This document shows, piece by piece, positions 36,639 through 47,497 of a DNA stretch of 64,000 nucleotides; positions within the stretch are counted from its first letter, which is position 1, and each line of letters opens with the position of its first letter. The stretch spans positions 4,436,780-4,500,779 of the forward strand of contig NC_015663.1 in NCBI RefSeq assembly GCF_000215745.1, written 5' to 3'. The notes under the pieces are model-generated. The model searched no databases, was not told the DNA's origin, and saw only the letters and a program-made list of their open reading frames with translations. The DNA comes from Klebsiella aerogenes KCTC 2190. Its GTDB lineage: Bacteria > Pseudomonadota > Gammaproteobacteria > Enterobacterales > Enterobacteriaceae. The translations under genes were made by a program, and so were the position numbers.

Positions 36639-36998
36639 TTACAGCTGACGAAAACGGCTGCGCAGCGTGAAGGTATCGGAGGTGATATAACGCTCCATAT
36701 CACGCAGGCGCTGTTCGCCGGAAGCCAGTTCGGCATCCACGGCGGCCAGTAAATCGCCATTGCTCGGCCCTTTTTCGCCGTACAGTTCGCTATCCGGTAT
36801 CGGATCCAGCGCGAAAGTCAGAATGATGTAGGCCACCAGCACGAAAAAGAAGAGGCCAAAAATCATCGCCAGTACGGTTATCAGACGCACCAGCTTCACC
36901 GGCACATCCAGGTGCTGCGCGATACCGGCGCAGACCCCCTTCACCATTCCGCGCTGCGGGATACGCCACAGTTTTTTATTAAAGTCCAATCCGGCCAT
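36639..36998 (-). CDS. pspC: Phage shock protein C
   Basis: A 119-residue inner-membrane sensor. It has the N-terminal PspC domain (LWRIPQRGMVKGVCAGIAQH) and a single strong membrane segment near residues 40-65. With PspB it senses envelope stress and draws PspA away from PspF. The start overlaps the pspB stop by one base (TAATG), showing translational coupling. Confidence 0.95.
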   Translation of the reverse strand: MAGLDFNKKLWRIPQRGMVKGVCAGIAQHLDVPVKLVRLITVLAMIFGLFFFVLVAYIILTFALDPIPDSELYGEKGPSNGDLLAAVDAELASGEQRLRDMERYITSDTFTLRSRFRQL

Positions 36999-37222
36999 TA
37001 TTTGTCTCTCCAGTTCGGATGTTCCGCGTCAAGGATCGCTTCCAGCGCCTGAATGCGTTCGCGCATCCGTTTCGCGTCATCGGTCAGCTGCAGCAGGCGC
37101 TGCTGTTCGTTCTGGGTTAACGCCCCGTCCGCCGAGCGATTGTTGTAGTGCAGCCATAACCAGACCGGCAACACGAACAGCACAAACAGCGTGAGCGGGA
37201 TGGCAAGAAAAAGCATGCTCAT
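36998..37222 (-). CDS. pspB: Phage shock protein B
   Basis: A 74-residue inner-membrane protein. An N-terminal membrane segment (LFLAIPLTLFVLFVLPVWLW) is followed by a short coiled region with RMRERIQALEAILDAEHPNW. It acts with PspC as the stress sensor of the Psp system. Position between pspA and pspC is standard. Confidence 0.95.
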   Translation of the reverse strand: MSMLFLAIPLTLFVLFVLPVWLWLHYNNRSADGALTQNEQQRLLQLTDDAKRMRERIQALEAILDAEHPNWRDK

Positions 37223-37277
37223 GTGTACTCCTTACAGGTGGTGAGCCGCGGCGCAACACCGCGCCGCGTAATATGCA

Positions 37278-37994
<717 letters not shown>

Positions 37995-37999
37995 TTAAT

Positions 38000-38015
38000 A
38001 CAAATGGCGTGCCAA
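38000..38015 (-). promoter_or_regulatory. Sigma54 promoter of the pspABCD operon
   Basis: Minus-strand TTGGCACGCCATTTGT matches the -24/-12 consensus TGGCACG-N4-TTGC, with T in place of the final C as in the E. coli pspA promoter. It sits upstream of pspA and divergent from pspF, which encodes the enhancer-binding activator. Upstream activator sites should lie at about 38040-38110 but were not resolved. Confidence 0.8.
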
Positions 38016-38113
38016 CTTTTTATCTTATTGATTTTAAACAAGGTGGTTGAGATATGGCCGCCTGCTTGCTACAGTGAGTTGGCGAATCACACTACTTAAT
38101 GGCGAAATTCATC

Positions 38114-39085
38114 ATGGCGGAATACAAGGATAACCTGCTGGGCGAGGCTAACAGCTTTCTGGAGGTGCTCGAACAGGTCTCGCAGCTGGCGCCGCTGGAT
38201 AAACCGGTGCTGGTGATCGGCGAGCGCGGGACCGGCAAAGAGCTCATTGCCAACCGACTGCACTTTCTCTCTTCGCGCTGGCAGGGACCGTTTATTTCGC
38301 TGAATTGCGCGGCGCTGAATGAAAACCTTCTCGATTCCGAATTGTTTGGTCATGAAGCCGGCGCCTTTACCGGCGCCAGCAAACGGCATCCGGGGCGCTT
38401 TGAACGTGCCGACGGCGGCACGCTGTTTCTCGATGAGCTGGCCACCGCTCCGATGCTGGTGCAGGAAAAATTGCTGCGGGTAATTGAATACGGCGAGCTC
38501 GAACGCGTTGGCGGCAGCCAGCCGCTGCAGGTTAACGTACGGCTGGTGTGCGCCACCAACGCCGATCTGCCCAAAATGGTCGAGGAAGGTCATTTCCGCG
38601 CCGACCTGCTCGACCGGCTGGCGTTTGATGTCGTGCAACTACCGCCATTGCGTGAGCGCCAGAGCGACATCATGCTGCTTGCCAACCAGTTTGCCATTCA
38701 GATGTGCCGCGAGCTGGGGCTTCCTCTGTTTCCCGGCTTTAGCGAGCGAGCCGTCGACACGCTGCTCGCATACCGCTGGCCGGGCAATATTCGTGAGCTG
38801 AAAAACGTGGTTGAACGTTCGGTTTACCGCCACGGCAGCAGTGATAGCGAGCTGGATAATATCATTATCAACCCATTTAATAGCGCGACGCCTGCGCCTG
38901 CACCGGTCGTTGAACATGCGCTTCCCGCGTTGCCACTGGACCTGCGCGCCTTTCAGCTGGAGCAAGAAAAAAGCCTGCTGCAGTTGAGCCTGCAGCAGGC
39001 GAAGTACAATCAAAAGCAGGCGGCGGAGCTGCTGGGGCTAACCTACCACCAGCTACGCGCCTTGTTGAAGAAGCATCAGCTATGA
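38114..39085 (+). CDS. pspF: Psp operon activator PspF
   Basis: A 323-residue sigma54 enhancer-binding protein consisting of the AAA+ domain and a C-terminal helix-turn-helix, without a regulatory N-domain. Walker A is GERGTGKE, the sigma54-contact loop GAFTGA is intact, and the C-terminal helix-turn-helix includes KYNQKQAAELLGLTYHQLRA. The start giving MAEYKDN agrees with E. coli; an ATG five codons upstream is also open. It is divergent from pspA and its 3' end overlaps the MFS gene by ten bases. Confidence 0.95.
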   Translation: MAEYKDNLLGEANSFLEVLEQVSQLAPLDKPVLVIGERGTGKELIANRLHFLSSRWQGPFISLNCAALNENLLDSELFGHEAGAFTGASKRHPGRFERADGGTLFLDELATAPMLVQEKLLRVIEYGELERVGGSQPLQVNVRLVCATNADLPKMVEEGHFRADLLDRLAFDVVQLPPLRERQSDIMLLANQFAIQMCRELGLPLFPGFSERAVDTLLAYRWPGNIRELKNVVERSVYRHGSSDSELDNIIINPFNSATPAPAPVVEHALPALPLDLRAFQLEQEKSLLQLSLQQAKYNQKQAAELLGLTYHQLRALLKKHQL

Positions 39086-40467
39086 GCGGCGCGCGGCAGC
39101 ATCATCGCGCTCACCACCATTGAGCCTAAACACAGCGCGGCGTTAAACCACAACGCGTATTGCGCGGCGCTGGCCATTCCCAACGGCAGGAACAGCGCGA
39201 AAAGTGACGCCGTCACGGCAATACCCATCGCGCCGCCAAGCGAGCTACCCATCTTATAAACCCCTGATGCGACTCCGATTTTGTTCTCCGGCGCATTGGC
39301 GACGGCGGTATCGGTCGAAGGCGTGGCGTAACAGCCGAGCCCGAGGCCAAACAGAATATTGCTGAAGAAGACGGTCCCGATATACAGTGACTTATCGAGG
39401 AAGGTACAGGAGATCAGCAAAATGCCGATGGCGGTAAAGACCGGCCCGGTCATCATCGGCAACCGCGCGCCGTAGCGCTGGAGCAACTTTTCCCCAACGC
39501 GAATCATCGCCAGTACCGTCACCAGATACCCCAGCGTCATCATGCCGGTTTCCAGCGGGGTAAGATGATGCCCCTGCTGCAGCCAGATGCTGGTGATCAT
39601 CATGGTGCCGATAGCGCCATTAAGCATGAAGTTCGACAGCACCGCCGCGCCGTAGGCCCGGTTGCGAAATAAAGCGAAGTCGATTAGTGCCGCTTCACCT
39701 TTACGCAAACCGCTACGGATAAACAAACCACCCGTAATTACCGCGCCGCCCAGCATCGACAGCGATAAGCCACTGCTCCAGCCCCATTGATGGCCCTTGC
39801 TGATAAACAGATTAAGCAGCACCAGCGACGCGATCAGGCTTAATAATCCGCCCACATCAAGCTTATGCCGATCGGCGCTGGCGCTTCGACTCTCCGGCGT
39901 GCCACGCAGCAGCAGCAACGCCAGCAGCGCCACCGCAATCGAGAACACGAAGATCCACCGCCAGCCAAGACCGGTGGCAATCGCGCCGCCGACAAACGAG
40001 CAAAGCCCGCTGCCGCCCCAGGAACCAATGACCCAGAAACTCACCGCCCGCTGCCGCGCCCTACCTTCATACCAGGTTTTAATCAGCGCCAGCGTCGCCG
40101 GCATAATGCAGGCCGCAGAGAGCCCTTGCAGGATGCGACCGGTGATAAACAGACCCGGCCCCTGCGACGCCGCCAGAAACGCGCTGCCGATAATACTTAA
40201 CGCCAGGCCGAGATAGGTCATCCGCACCCTGCCGAATTTATCCGCCAGCCCGCCGCTGGCCACCACGAAGCAGCCGCTAAATAAGGCGCTGAGACTCACC
40301 GCCAGGGTTAGCGTCTCCAGTGAAATATCGAGGCTGCTTTTCATCGCCGGAACAACATTGATAACCGATTGCGCAAACAGCCAGAACGTCAGCACGCTGA
40401 GCACAATACCCGCCAGCAGGCGATCGCTACCGACGAAACGAGATTCGCTTAACGATACAGAACTCAT
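39076..40467 (-). CDS. MFS drug/metabolite exporter (DHA2-like)
   Basis: A 463-residue major facilitator protein with 12-14 hydrophobic segments. It has the conserved loop GGLADKFGRVRMTYLG after segment 2, GRILQGLSAACIMPATLALI in segment 4 and GSWGGSGLCSFVGGAIATGLGWRWIF in segment 5, typical of the EmrB/QacA (DHA2) group. The last ten bases overlap pspF convergently. It lies 25 bases downstream of the amidohydrolase gene, so the two probably form an operon and the exporter may handle the product or substrate of that enzyme. Confidence 0.82.
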   Translation of the reverse strand: MSSVSLSESRFVGSDRLLAGIVLSVLTFWLFAQSVINVVPAMKSSLDISLETLTLAVSLSALFSGCFVVASGGLADKFGRVRMTYLGLALSIIGSAFLAASQGPGLFITGRILQGLSAACIMPATLALIKTWYEGRARQRAVSFWVIGSWGGSGLCSFVGGAIATGLGWRWIFVFSIAVALLALLLLRGTPESRSASADRHKLDVGGLLSLIASLVLLNLFISKGHQWGWSSGLSLSMLGGAVITGGLFIRSGLRKGEAALIDFALFRNRAYGAAVLSNFMLNGAIGTMMITSIWLQQGHHLTPLETGMMTLGYLVTVLAMIRVGEKLLQRYGARLPMMTGPVFTAIGILLISCTFLDKSLYIGTVFFSNILFGLGLGCYATPSTDTAVANAPENKIGVASGVYKMGSSLGGAMGIAVTASLFALFLPLGMASAAQYALWFNAALCLGSMVVSAMMLPRAAHS

Positions 40468-40492
40468 AATCGGGTCCCCCCGTCGCGATAGG

Positions 40493-41662
40493 TTAACGCA
40501 GATAGCGTTCCGTCAGGCCGCACCACAGCGCTGCGCCGGTAAGCAGGATTTGATCGTTAAAATCGTATCCCGGGTTATGCACCATGCAGCGGTCAGCTTC
40601 ATCACCCGCGCCGATAGTGAAGTAGCAGCCGTTGGGATTGCTCTCCAGCATGAAGGCGAAATCTTCGCTACCCATGAATGGATTCACGGTACCAACCTGT
40701 TCTTTGCCAAACAGCGAGGTCGCCACTTCACGGACCAGCTCATTAGCCGCCGGATCGTTACGTAAAACCGGGCTGCCGTTGACGTGGGTTAAGGTAGCGC
40801 TGGCGTTAAAACTTTCTGCCTGAGCGACCGCAATATCGTGAATGCGCTGCAGCACCGTCTCGCGCACCTGCTGGTTAAGGGTACGGACCGTTAGCTTCAT
40901 CAACACTTTATCGTTGATGATGTTCGGCGCGTGACCAGCCTGAATGCTGCCGACGGTGACTACCGCAGGTTCAAATGGCGTGATGTTGCGTGAAACGATC
41001 GATTGCAGCGCGAGGGTAATGTGGCAGGCAACCAGCGTCGCATCCACGGTATGTTCCGGTACCGCGCCATGGCCGCCAACGCCCTTCACTTCGATATGCA
41101 GCGTATCGGAAGAAGCCATCATCGCGCCGTCGCGCAGGCCGATTTTGCCCAGTTTCTGGCCCGGCATGTTATGCAGGCCAAAGATGGCGTCGCAGGGGAA
41201 TTTTGTGAACAAGCCATCTTCGACCATCACCCGTCCGCCGTACAGCAGCTCTTCTGCCGGTTGGAAAATTAACTGCAGCGTACCGTTAAACTGACGCGTG
41301 CGCGCCAGATATTCCGCCGCATACAGCAGCGTGGTGGTGTGACCGTCATGGCCGCAGCCGTGAAAACGCCCGTCGACCTGGCTTGCCCATGCTTTACCGC
41401 TCATTTCCTGCATCGGCAGCGCATCCATATCCGCGCGTAGACCCAGACGTTTTTCGCCGCTGCCGACTTTCAGCGTCCCGACCACGCCGGTACCGGCGAG
41501 GCCGCGATGCACTTCATATCCCCACTCAGCAAGCAGCCTGGCGACTTCATCGCTGGTTTTATGTTCTTCAAAGCCAATCTCGGGCTGTTGGTGGAAGCGG
41601 CGACGTAACGCCACAAACTGCGCTTCATTAACTTGCAAAGATTCAATCAATGGATGTGTCAT
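40493..41662 (-). CDS. M20-family amidohydrolase (hippurate hydrolase-like)
   Basis: A 389-residue zinc-dependent amidohydrolase of peptidase family M20D. Metal-ligand motifs include the FEEHKTSDEVA region, LRADMDALP, and HGCGHDGHTTTLL with its His and Asp ligands; QPAEELLYGGRVM follows and a late ligand is in NPFMGSEDFAFML. It should cleave N-acyl amino acids or related amides. The start giving MTHPLIE follows an AGGA site nine bases upstream; an earlier in-frame ATG lacks one. It is divergent from an AraC-type regulator. Confidence 0.87.
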   Translation of the reverse strand: MTHPLIESLQVNEAQFVALRRRFHQQPEIGFEEHKTSDEVARLLAEWGYEVHRGLAGTGVVGTLKVGSGEKRLGLRADMDALPMQEMSGKAWASQVDGRFHGCGHDGHTTTLLYAAEYLARTRQFNGTLQLIFQPAEELLYGGRVMVEDGLFTKFPCDAIFGLHNMPGQKLGKIGLRDGAMMASSDTLHIEVKGVGGHGAVPEHTVDATLVACHITLALQSIVSRNITPFEPAVVTVGSIQAGHAPNIINDKVLMKLTVRTLNQQVRETVLQRIHDIAVAQAESFNASATLTHVNGSPVLRNDPAANELVREVATSLFGKEQVGTVNPFMGSEDFAFMLESNPNGCYFTIGAGDEADRCMVHNPGYDFNDQILLTGAALWCGLTERYLR

Positions 41663-41833
41663 TTTTATTATTCCTGTGTTGTGTTTGCACGACACTTTCG
41701 AGTTTATGCGCCCCACCCGGCTTTAAAATGCGCTTTTTTGTTTTATATTGACGAATTATCAATGACTGTTTTCTATACAATTCTGTTATGACAAAAAACA
41801 CCCTGTTATTTTTTGTCTTTTAAGGAGCGGCGC

Positions 41834-44131
41834 ATGGAACACCATCTCGGCGATTTCAGCCTCACGGTGCGCGATATTCGCCACCTCAGCCCGCCGGAAA
41901 GCGACGGATTAACGCTGCTGTGGCTGCTGGAAGGCAGCGCGCGGTTGCAACTCGGCGAAGCGCCGCAACCGATGCGGGTTGATGAACTGGCGATCGTTAA
42001 CCGCCGCCAGCGCTGGCAGATTACCGGCGAAGAGGCCAATGCGGCCATGATCCTCAACCTTGCCGCTGGTTGGCTCACCCGCCTTGATAGCGATTTTTTT
42101 GCCTGTGATTATCGGGTTAACGGCGAAAACATGGATGCGGCAGATAACCTGCGCCAGCTGATGCGCCAGTTGCTGGTAGCCGGGCTGGTTAATCATCAGT
42201 CGCGTTACCGCTTAGAGGCCAACCGCTGGCTCAGCGAAATCGCCCTGCTGCTGGCGACCCGCTTTACGCAGCCCATCGTACCCAGCCTGCGCCGCGGCGC
42301 CGAAAACTGGAGCCGACGAATTATCAACGTAGTAGCGCGCATTGAAGCCAACTATCAGCGGCGGATCTCGCTGCAGGAAGTGGCCGCCGCTGAGTTTGTC
42401 TCGGAGGCCTGGCTTTCCCGCCTGTTTCATAAAGAGGTCGGCGTCAGCTTCGTGCAGTACATTACCGCCCTGCGTCTCGGCAAGGCCGCCGAGCAACTGC
42501 TGGCCACCCGGCGTTCGGTGCAGCAGGTGGCGCAGGACAACGGTTTCGCCAGTGCCCGCATCATGAGCGATCTGTTTAAGCGCCAGCATGGCGTCACACC
42601 GCGGCAATTTCGCCAACAGCAGCCGCAGCCCGCCGCTCGTCCGCGAGTCAACGCCAGTGAGGTCTGGTATCCGGTCGCGGTTGAGCGGCTTTACGCCCGC
42701 CTTAACGAGGCGGAAAAAAACAGCGATAATACGCCGCCGCTGCTGCTCAACCCGCGTCAGACCAGGCTGGTGGATATCCGCCAGTTGCCAGCGCGCGCGC
42801 CGTTATTGCGCCATACCCGTACGATCGTCACCGTTCGCGAACTTGATGATTTACTCCGCGAAGATGTCCGCCGCGAGCTGGAGCAACTGCAGCAGACGCT
42901 ACCCGTCTACGGCATCGATATTCACGATCCGTTTCTCAGTAGCCGCCTGTTTGGCGAAGGCTGGGACGACCCGACGCTCGCGGGCTATGCCTGTTGGTAC
43001 AATCTTCAGCAGCTGTTTAGCTGGCTGGCGCAGAAAGGCTGGACGGTGCTACTCCACACCGGTTTAACCACCCGCTGCGATTTACTACAGCGTTTTCTGC
43101 AACTTGCCGCCAATCACTTTTCACCCACGACGCTTGCGAGCTGGCGTTTTGTCTGGCACTGGTCGCCGCAGGCCAGTGAAGCGGCGCGACAGCAGGCCTG
43201 GCGACAACAGCGCGAAGTGCTCGCGTCCACCTTGCAACAACCGCAAATGGGGATCTGGCATCGTTTCCCGCAAAGCGATATTGCCGACGATCCGCTACTG
43301 CATTCCCCGCTGCTCAGCGAAGCCGATTTTCTCGCCTGCCAGGCGGATGCTAATGAACTGCTTGACCTGGCGCAGGCCGATAGCAGCAAGCTAGCCGCCA
43401 GTGAAAGCTATCCGCGACAGAAATTACGCCAAATACATAATGCCCTACGGCAACGGCAGCTCTCGTTGCCGCTGTGGCTGCTATCGTGGAATACGTTGAC
43501 CGGCGATACCCGCGATACCAACGGACGTTTTTTCCGCGGCGCGCTATTGATGGATAACCTGCTGGGCATTGCCGAACAGGTGTGGCTGGCAGGCTTCTGG
43601 CTTAATTCCGGGCTGCAGGGGGAGGCGCGGGACAACGGTAAACTTGACACCTCCAGCCTGGCGCTGCATTACCTGCATGGTCTGCCGCGCCCGGTTTACT
43701 GGGTATTATGGCTGTGGCGGCGTCTGCGCGGCGAAGTCTTAATCAATGACAAAAACCTGTTGTTATTGCGCCATAACGGACACTACCAGTTGCTGCTGCG
43801 CAATACGGTGATTTTCAACCCCTGGCTATCGAGCGAAGAGGCCTTTACTCAGCGGTTTCGCCAGCCCTATACCCTGCGGCTTGAAGGGCTGGAGGGACGC
43901 TGGCGCATCAAACAGCATCTGTTCGATCAACATCACGGCGCGCTATTTCCGCTGTTTGAGGCATTCCGCAGCCGCAGCGGCCCGGACGAAGAAGATTATC
44001 GCTGGCTCCAGCACCACGCCCGCCCGGCGCTGAGCGTGCATGAGGAACTGATGGATGATGGCTGGCTTCGGGTGGATTCACTGCAGAGCAATGCGCTGGC
44101 ATTATATGAATTCACACCGCTGGATGATTGA
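41834..44131 (+). CDS. AraC-family regulator fused to a GH39-like domain
   Basis: A 765-residue protein. Residues 1-150 form a cupin-like domain, and residues 160-270 an AraC DNA-binding domain (SLQEVAAAEFVSEAWLSRLF, then RSVQQVAQDNGFASARIMSDLFKRQHGVTPRQF). The remaining 480 residues resemble a GH39-type barrel and sandwich, with LPVYGIDIHDPF, LPLWLLSWNTLTGDTRDTNG and the late HGLPRPVYWVLWLWRRL. The start has a TAAGGAG site six bases upstream. The C-terminal half is probably a ligand sensor rather than an enzyme. It likely controls the divergent amidohydrolase and exporter genes. Confidence 0.78.
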   Translation: MEHHLGDFSLTVRDIRHLSPPESDGLTLLWLLEGSARLQLGEAPQPMRVDELAIVNRRQRWQITGEEANAAMILNLAAGWLTRLDSDFFACDYRVNGENMDAADNLRQLMRQLLVAGLVNHQSRYRLEANRWLSEIALLLATRFTQPIVPSLRRGAENWSRRIINVVARIEANYQRRISLQEVAAAEFVSEAWLSRLFHKEVGVSFVQYITALRLGKAAEQLLATRRSVQQVAQDNGFASARIMSDLFKRQHGVTPRQFRQQQPQPAARPRVNASEVWYPVAVERLYARLNEAEKNSDNTPPLLLNPRQTRLVDIRQLPARAPLLRHTRTIVTVRELDDLLREDVRRELEQLQQTLPVYGIDIHDPFLSSRLFGEGWDDPTLAGYACWYNLQQLFSWLAQKGWTVLLHTGLTTRCDLLQRFLQLAANHFSPTTLASWRFVWHWSPQASEAARQQAWRQQREVLASTLQQPQMGIWHRFPQSDIADDPLLHSPLLSEADFLACQADANELLDLAQADSSKLAASESYPRQKLRQIHNALRQRQLSLPLWLLSWNTLTGDTRDTNGRFFRGALLMDNLLGIAEQVWLAGFWLNSGLQGEARDNGKLDTSSLALHYLHGLPRPVYWVLWLWRRLRGEVLINDKNLLLLRHNGHYQLLLRNTVIFNPWLSSEEAFTQRFRQPYTLRLEGLEGRWRIKQHLFDQHHGALFPLFEAFRSRSGPDEEDYRWLQHHARPALSVHEELMDDGWLRVDSLQSNALALYEFTPLDD

Positions 44132-44255
44132 AGCGTGACAACGTCACTATCATTTCATGTATGAAAACGCGAGGAGTTAATAATATGTAACTGGTAAGAT
44201 GTCTTAATGTGAATTATCATCGGCGGCAATTATATTCAATGGACTGAAAATTCAC

Positions 44256-44540
44256 GTGATTCCGGTTAATTCTCATACGCTAACCCGCTATGCCGCCCAT
44301 GCCAGTTTGATCCACACCATGAAAAATCATCATGCCCCAGCCCTCTCTTTAATGATGATTTTCTCGGATCTCTGCGTGCGCTCCACGCGCGATGCCTACA
44401 GCGAACAAGGATGGGAAATATCAGAACGTAAAAGCGGACTGGTGCTGCGTACCTTTGTCGCTATCCATCGCGACGGCGGAGAACTGGAGATCAAGCCAAA
44501 GGATTATATCGCCCGCTATAATCAACTCCTTCCGCTCTGA
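44256..44540 (+). CDS. Small hypothetical protein
   Basis: An open frame of 94 codons beginning at a GTG; an internal ATG at 44319 gives a 73-residue version. No ribosome site is clear for either. The protein is soluble, ends EIKPKDYIARYNQLLPL and was not recognised. Third-position composition is like that of neighbouring genes, and it fills most of the space between the AraC-type regulator and sapA. It may be real but unsupported by homology. Confidence 0.4.
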   Translation: MIPVNSHTLTRYAAHASLIHTMKNHHAPALSLMMIFSDLCVRSTRDAYSEQGWEISERKSGLVLRTFVAIHRDGGELEIKPKDYIARYNQLLPL

Positions 44541-44777
44541 TCCCGCAATTCACACCCCCCCTCTACAGAACGCATACAGATGGCTAACTGGAGAAATCGG
44601 CAATAAAAAGATACCATGTTTCTTAATACTGGTTTATTTCCGACACTATTTTGACCAACTGGCTGGACAACATGCGCTGCCGGTGACCGCATTATCCCCC
44701 TCGATGTCGTAAAGGTGGTGGTAAATGTCATTTAATATTAATAAGATAGAGCTCTGCTCTATGATCAAAAAGAAAAT

Positions 44778-46424
44778 ATGCGCCTGAAATTGTCCTCTCT
44801 TTTAGCGGCAGCCTCGATGCTGTGCGGGCAGGCTTTTGCCGCACCGGCCCCGGCGCTGCCGGCTAATGCCGATATCCGCGATAGCGGGTTTGTCTATTGC
44901 GTCAGCGGGCAGGTAAATACCTTTAACCCGCAAAAAGTCAGCAGCGGCCTGATTGTCGACACCCTCGCCGCCCAGATCTACGATCGCCTGCTCGACGTTG
45001 ACCCTTATACCTATCGTCTGGTGCCTGAACTGGCGGAAAGCTGGGAAGTGCTCGATAACGGCGCCACCTACCGCTTCCACCTGCGCGATAAGGTCCAGTT
45101 CCAGACTACCGACTGGTTTAAACCGACCCGCGCTTTTAACGCTGATGATGTCATCTTCACCTTCGGGCGCATCTTTAACCGCGACGACCCGTGGCACAGC
45201 GTCAACGGCAGTAGCTTCCCCTATTTCGATAGCCTGCAGTTCGCCGACACCGTAGAAAGCGTTCGTAAGCTGGATAACCATACCGTCGAGTTTCGCTTGA
45301 AACGCCCGGATGCCTCATTCCTGTGGCACCTGGCAACACACTATGCTTCAGTCATGTCGGCGGAGTATGCCGCGCAGCTGACCAAAAGCGACCGCGAAGA
45401 ACAACTCGACCGCCAGCCCGTCGGTACCGGCCCGTTTAAATTGGAAGAGTATCGCACCGGGCAGTATATCCGCCTGCAGCGCCACGCGGCCTACTGGCGC
45501 GGCAAACCCTTGATGCCGCAGGTGGTGGTGGATCTCGGTTCCGGCGGCACCGGCCGTCTGTCAAAACTGCTGACCGGCGAATGCGACGTGCTGGCCTGGC
45601 CCGCCGCCAGCCAGCTCACCATCCTGCGCGACGATCCGCGCCTGCGTCTGACGCTGCGCCCGGGTATGAATATCGCCTGGCTGGCTTTTAACACTGCTAA
45701 ACCGCCGCTGGATAATCCGGAAGTTCGCCACGCGCTGGCGCTGGCGATCAACAACCAGCGTCTGATGCAATCGATCTACTACGGCACCGCGGAAACCGCG
45801 GCCTCAATGCTACCACGCGCCTCGTGGGCTTATGATAACGACGCTAAAATTACCGAATACAACCCCGCGGAGGCGCGCCGTCGCCTGCAGGCGCTGGGTC
45901 TCAGTAATCTCACGCTAAAATTGTGGGTGCCGACCAGTTCCCAGGCGTGGAACCCCAGCCCATTGAAAACCGCCGAGCTGATACAGGCGGATATGGCGCA
46001 GGTGGGTGTCAAAGTGATTATTATTCCGGTTGAAGGCCGCTTCCAGGAGGCGCGATTGATGGATATGAGCCACGATTTAACGCTTTCCGGCTGGGCGACC
46101 GACAGTAATGACCCGGATAGCTTCTTCCGCCCGCTGTTAAGCTGCGCGGCGATTGGTTCGCAGACCAACCTCGCCCACTGGTGCAACCGCGAGTTTGACG
46201 AGGTATTACAAAAAGCGCTGATTTCACAACAGCTGGCGTCGCGTATCGAAGCCTACAAAGAGGCGCAGCATATTCTCGCCCGTGAATTACCGGTGCTGCC
46301 TCTGGCCTCTTCGCTGCGTCTGCAGGCTTATCGCTATGATATGAAAGGACTGGTGCTGAGTCCGTTTGGCAACGCCTCCTTCGCAGGCGTGTCGCGCGAA
46401 AAAGAAGAGGTGAAAAAACCATGA
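44778..46424 (+). CDS. sapA: Periplasmic peptide-binding protein SapA
   Basis: A 548-residue family 5 solute-binding protein with a signal peptide (cleavage after GQAFA). Typical stretches are [39 protein letters not shown] and [19 protein letters not shown]. It is the binding protein of the Sap ABC transporter, linked to resistance to antimicrobial peptides and to putrescine export in E. coli. The stop overlaps the sapB start by four bases. The rest of the transporter (sapC, D, F) is broken or absent here, so its present function is doubtful. Confidence 0.94.
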   Translation: MRLKLSSLLAAASMLCGQAFAAPAPALPANADIRDSGFVYCVSGQVNTFNPQKVSSGLIVDTLAAQIYDRLLDVDPYTYRLVPELAESWEVLDNGATYRFHLRDKVQFQTTDWFKPTRAFNADDVIFTFGRIFNRDDPWHSVNGSSFPYFDSLQFADTVESVRKLDNHTVEFRLKRPDASFLWHLATHYASVMSAEYAAQLTKSDREEQLDRQPVGTGPFKLEEYRTGQYIRLQRHAAYWRGKPLMPQVVVDLGSGGTGRLSKLLTGECDVLAWPAASQLTILRDDPRLRLTLRPGMNIAWLAFNTAKPPLDNPEVRHALALAINNQRLMQSIYYGTAETAASMLPRASWAYDNDAKITEYNPAEARRRLQALGLSNLTLKLWVPTSSQAWNPSPLKTAELIQADMAQVGVKVIIIPVEGRFQEARLMDMSHDLTLSGWATDSNDPDSFFRPLLSCAAIGSQTNLAHWCNREFDEVLQKALISQQLASRIEAYKEAQHILARELPVLPLASSLRLQAYRYDMKGLVLSPFGNASFAGVSREKEEVKKP

Positions 46425-47386
46425 TTATTTTTACTCTGCGCCGCCTGCTGTTGTTGCTTGTGACGCTGTTTTTTCTCACCTTTATCGGCTTTAGCCTCAG
46501 CTACTTTACGCCGCACGCGCCGCTGCAGGGCGCATCGCTATGGAATGCCTGGCTGTTCTGGTTCAAAGGGGTTCTGCACTGGGACTTTGGCGTCTCCAGC
46601 ATCAACGGCCAGTTGATTTCCGAACAGCTGAAGGTGGTCTTCCCTGCCACGATGGAACTGTGCATTCTGGCGTTTGGTTTTGCGCTGCTGGTCGGCATTC
46701 CCGTGGGGATGATTGCCGGAATTATGCGTAATAAATGGCCGGACACGCTCATTAGCGCCCTGGCGCTGGTGGGGTTCTCCATTCCGGTGTTCTGGCTGGC
46801 GTTGCTGTTTACCCTGTTCTTCTCGTTAACGCTGGGTTGGTTGCCGGTCTCCGGCCGCTTTGATCTGTTGTACGAAGTGAAAACGGTGACAGGCTTCGCG
46901 CTCATCGACGCCTGGCTCTCTGATTCGCCGTGGCGCCATGAGATGATCGTCAGCGCCGCGCGGCATATGGTGCTGCCGGTGTTGACGCTGGCCGTCGCGC
47001 CGACCACCGAAGTGATTCGCCTGATGCGTATCAGCACCAGTGAAGTCTACGATACTAACTATGTTAAAGCGGCGGCGACCCGCGGCGTTACCCGCAGGAC
47101 GATTCTGCATCGTCACGTGTTGCACAATGCCCTGCCGCCGGTGATCCCGCGCCTGGGTCTGCAGTTCTCCACCATGCTAACGCTGGCAATGATTACCGAA
47201 ATGGTCTTCAGCTGGCCGGGACTGGGGCGCTGGCTGATCAACGCCATCCGCCAGCAGGATTACGCAGCGATTTCCGCCGGAGTGATGGTGATCGGCGCGC
47301 TGGTCATTATCGTCAACGTGATCTCGGATATTTTAGGAGCCATGGCTAACCCACTGAAACATAAGGAATGGTATGCCCTACGATAG
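46421..47386 (+). CDS. sapB: Sap transporter permease SapB
   Basis: A 321-residue inner-membrane permease with six membrane segments and the EAA loop ([18 protein letters not shown]). The C-terminus [12 protein letters not shown] agrees with E. coli SapB, so the gene is complete. It ends by overlapping the sapC start. Immediately after this overlap the sequence departs from sap genes. Confidence 0.94.
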   Translation: MIIFTLRRLLLLLVTLFFLTFIGFSLSYFTPHAPLQGASLWNAWLFWFKGVLHWDFGVSSINGQLISEQLKVVFPATMELCILAFGFALLVGIPVGMIAGIMRNKWPDTLISALALVGFSIPVFWLALLFTLFFSLTLGWLPVSGRFDLLYEVKTVTGFALIDAWLSDSPWRHEMIVSAARHMVLPVLTLAVAPTTEVIRLMRISTSEVYDTNYVKAAATRGVTRRTILHRHVLHNALPPVIPRLGLQFSTMLTLAMITEMVFSWPGLGRWLINAIRQQDYAAISAGVMVIGALVIIVNVISDILGAMANPLKHKEWYALR

Positions 47387-47417
47387 CACCTACAAAGCAA
47401 AAAACTTTATCAATTAA
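47373..47417 (+). pseudogene. sapC: sapC, first seven codons only
   Basis: ATG within the sapB 3' end starts MPYDSTY, the expected beginning of the SapC permease. The frame then reads KAKNFIN and stops, and no further similarity to the roughly 296-residue protein is seen. The join lies at about 47393. From there the DNA becomes strongly AT-rich and leads to unrelated accessory genes. sapD and sapF are not in the window. Confidence 0.85.
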
Positions 47418-47497
47418 AAACAATGAGTTAAATTTTAAAATTGTTCGATATTCCTGACTTTAATACACAATTTTGTACACATTGTTTTTAACGTTAG

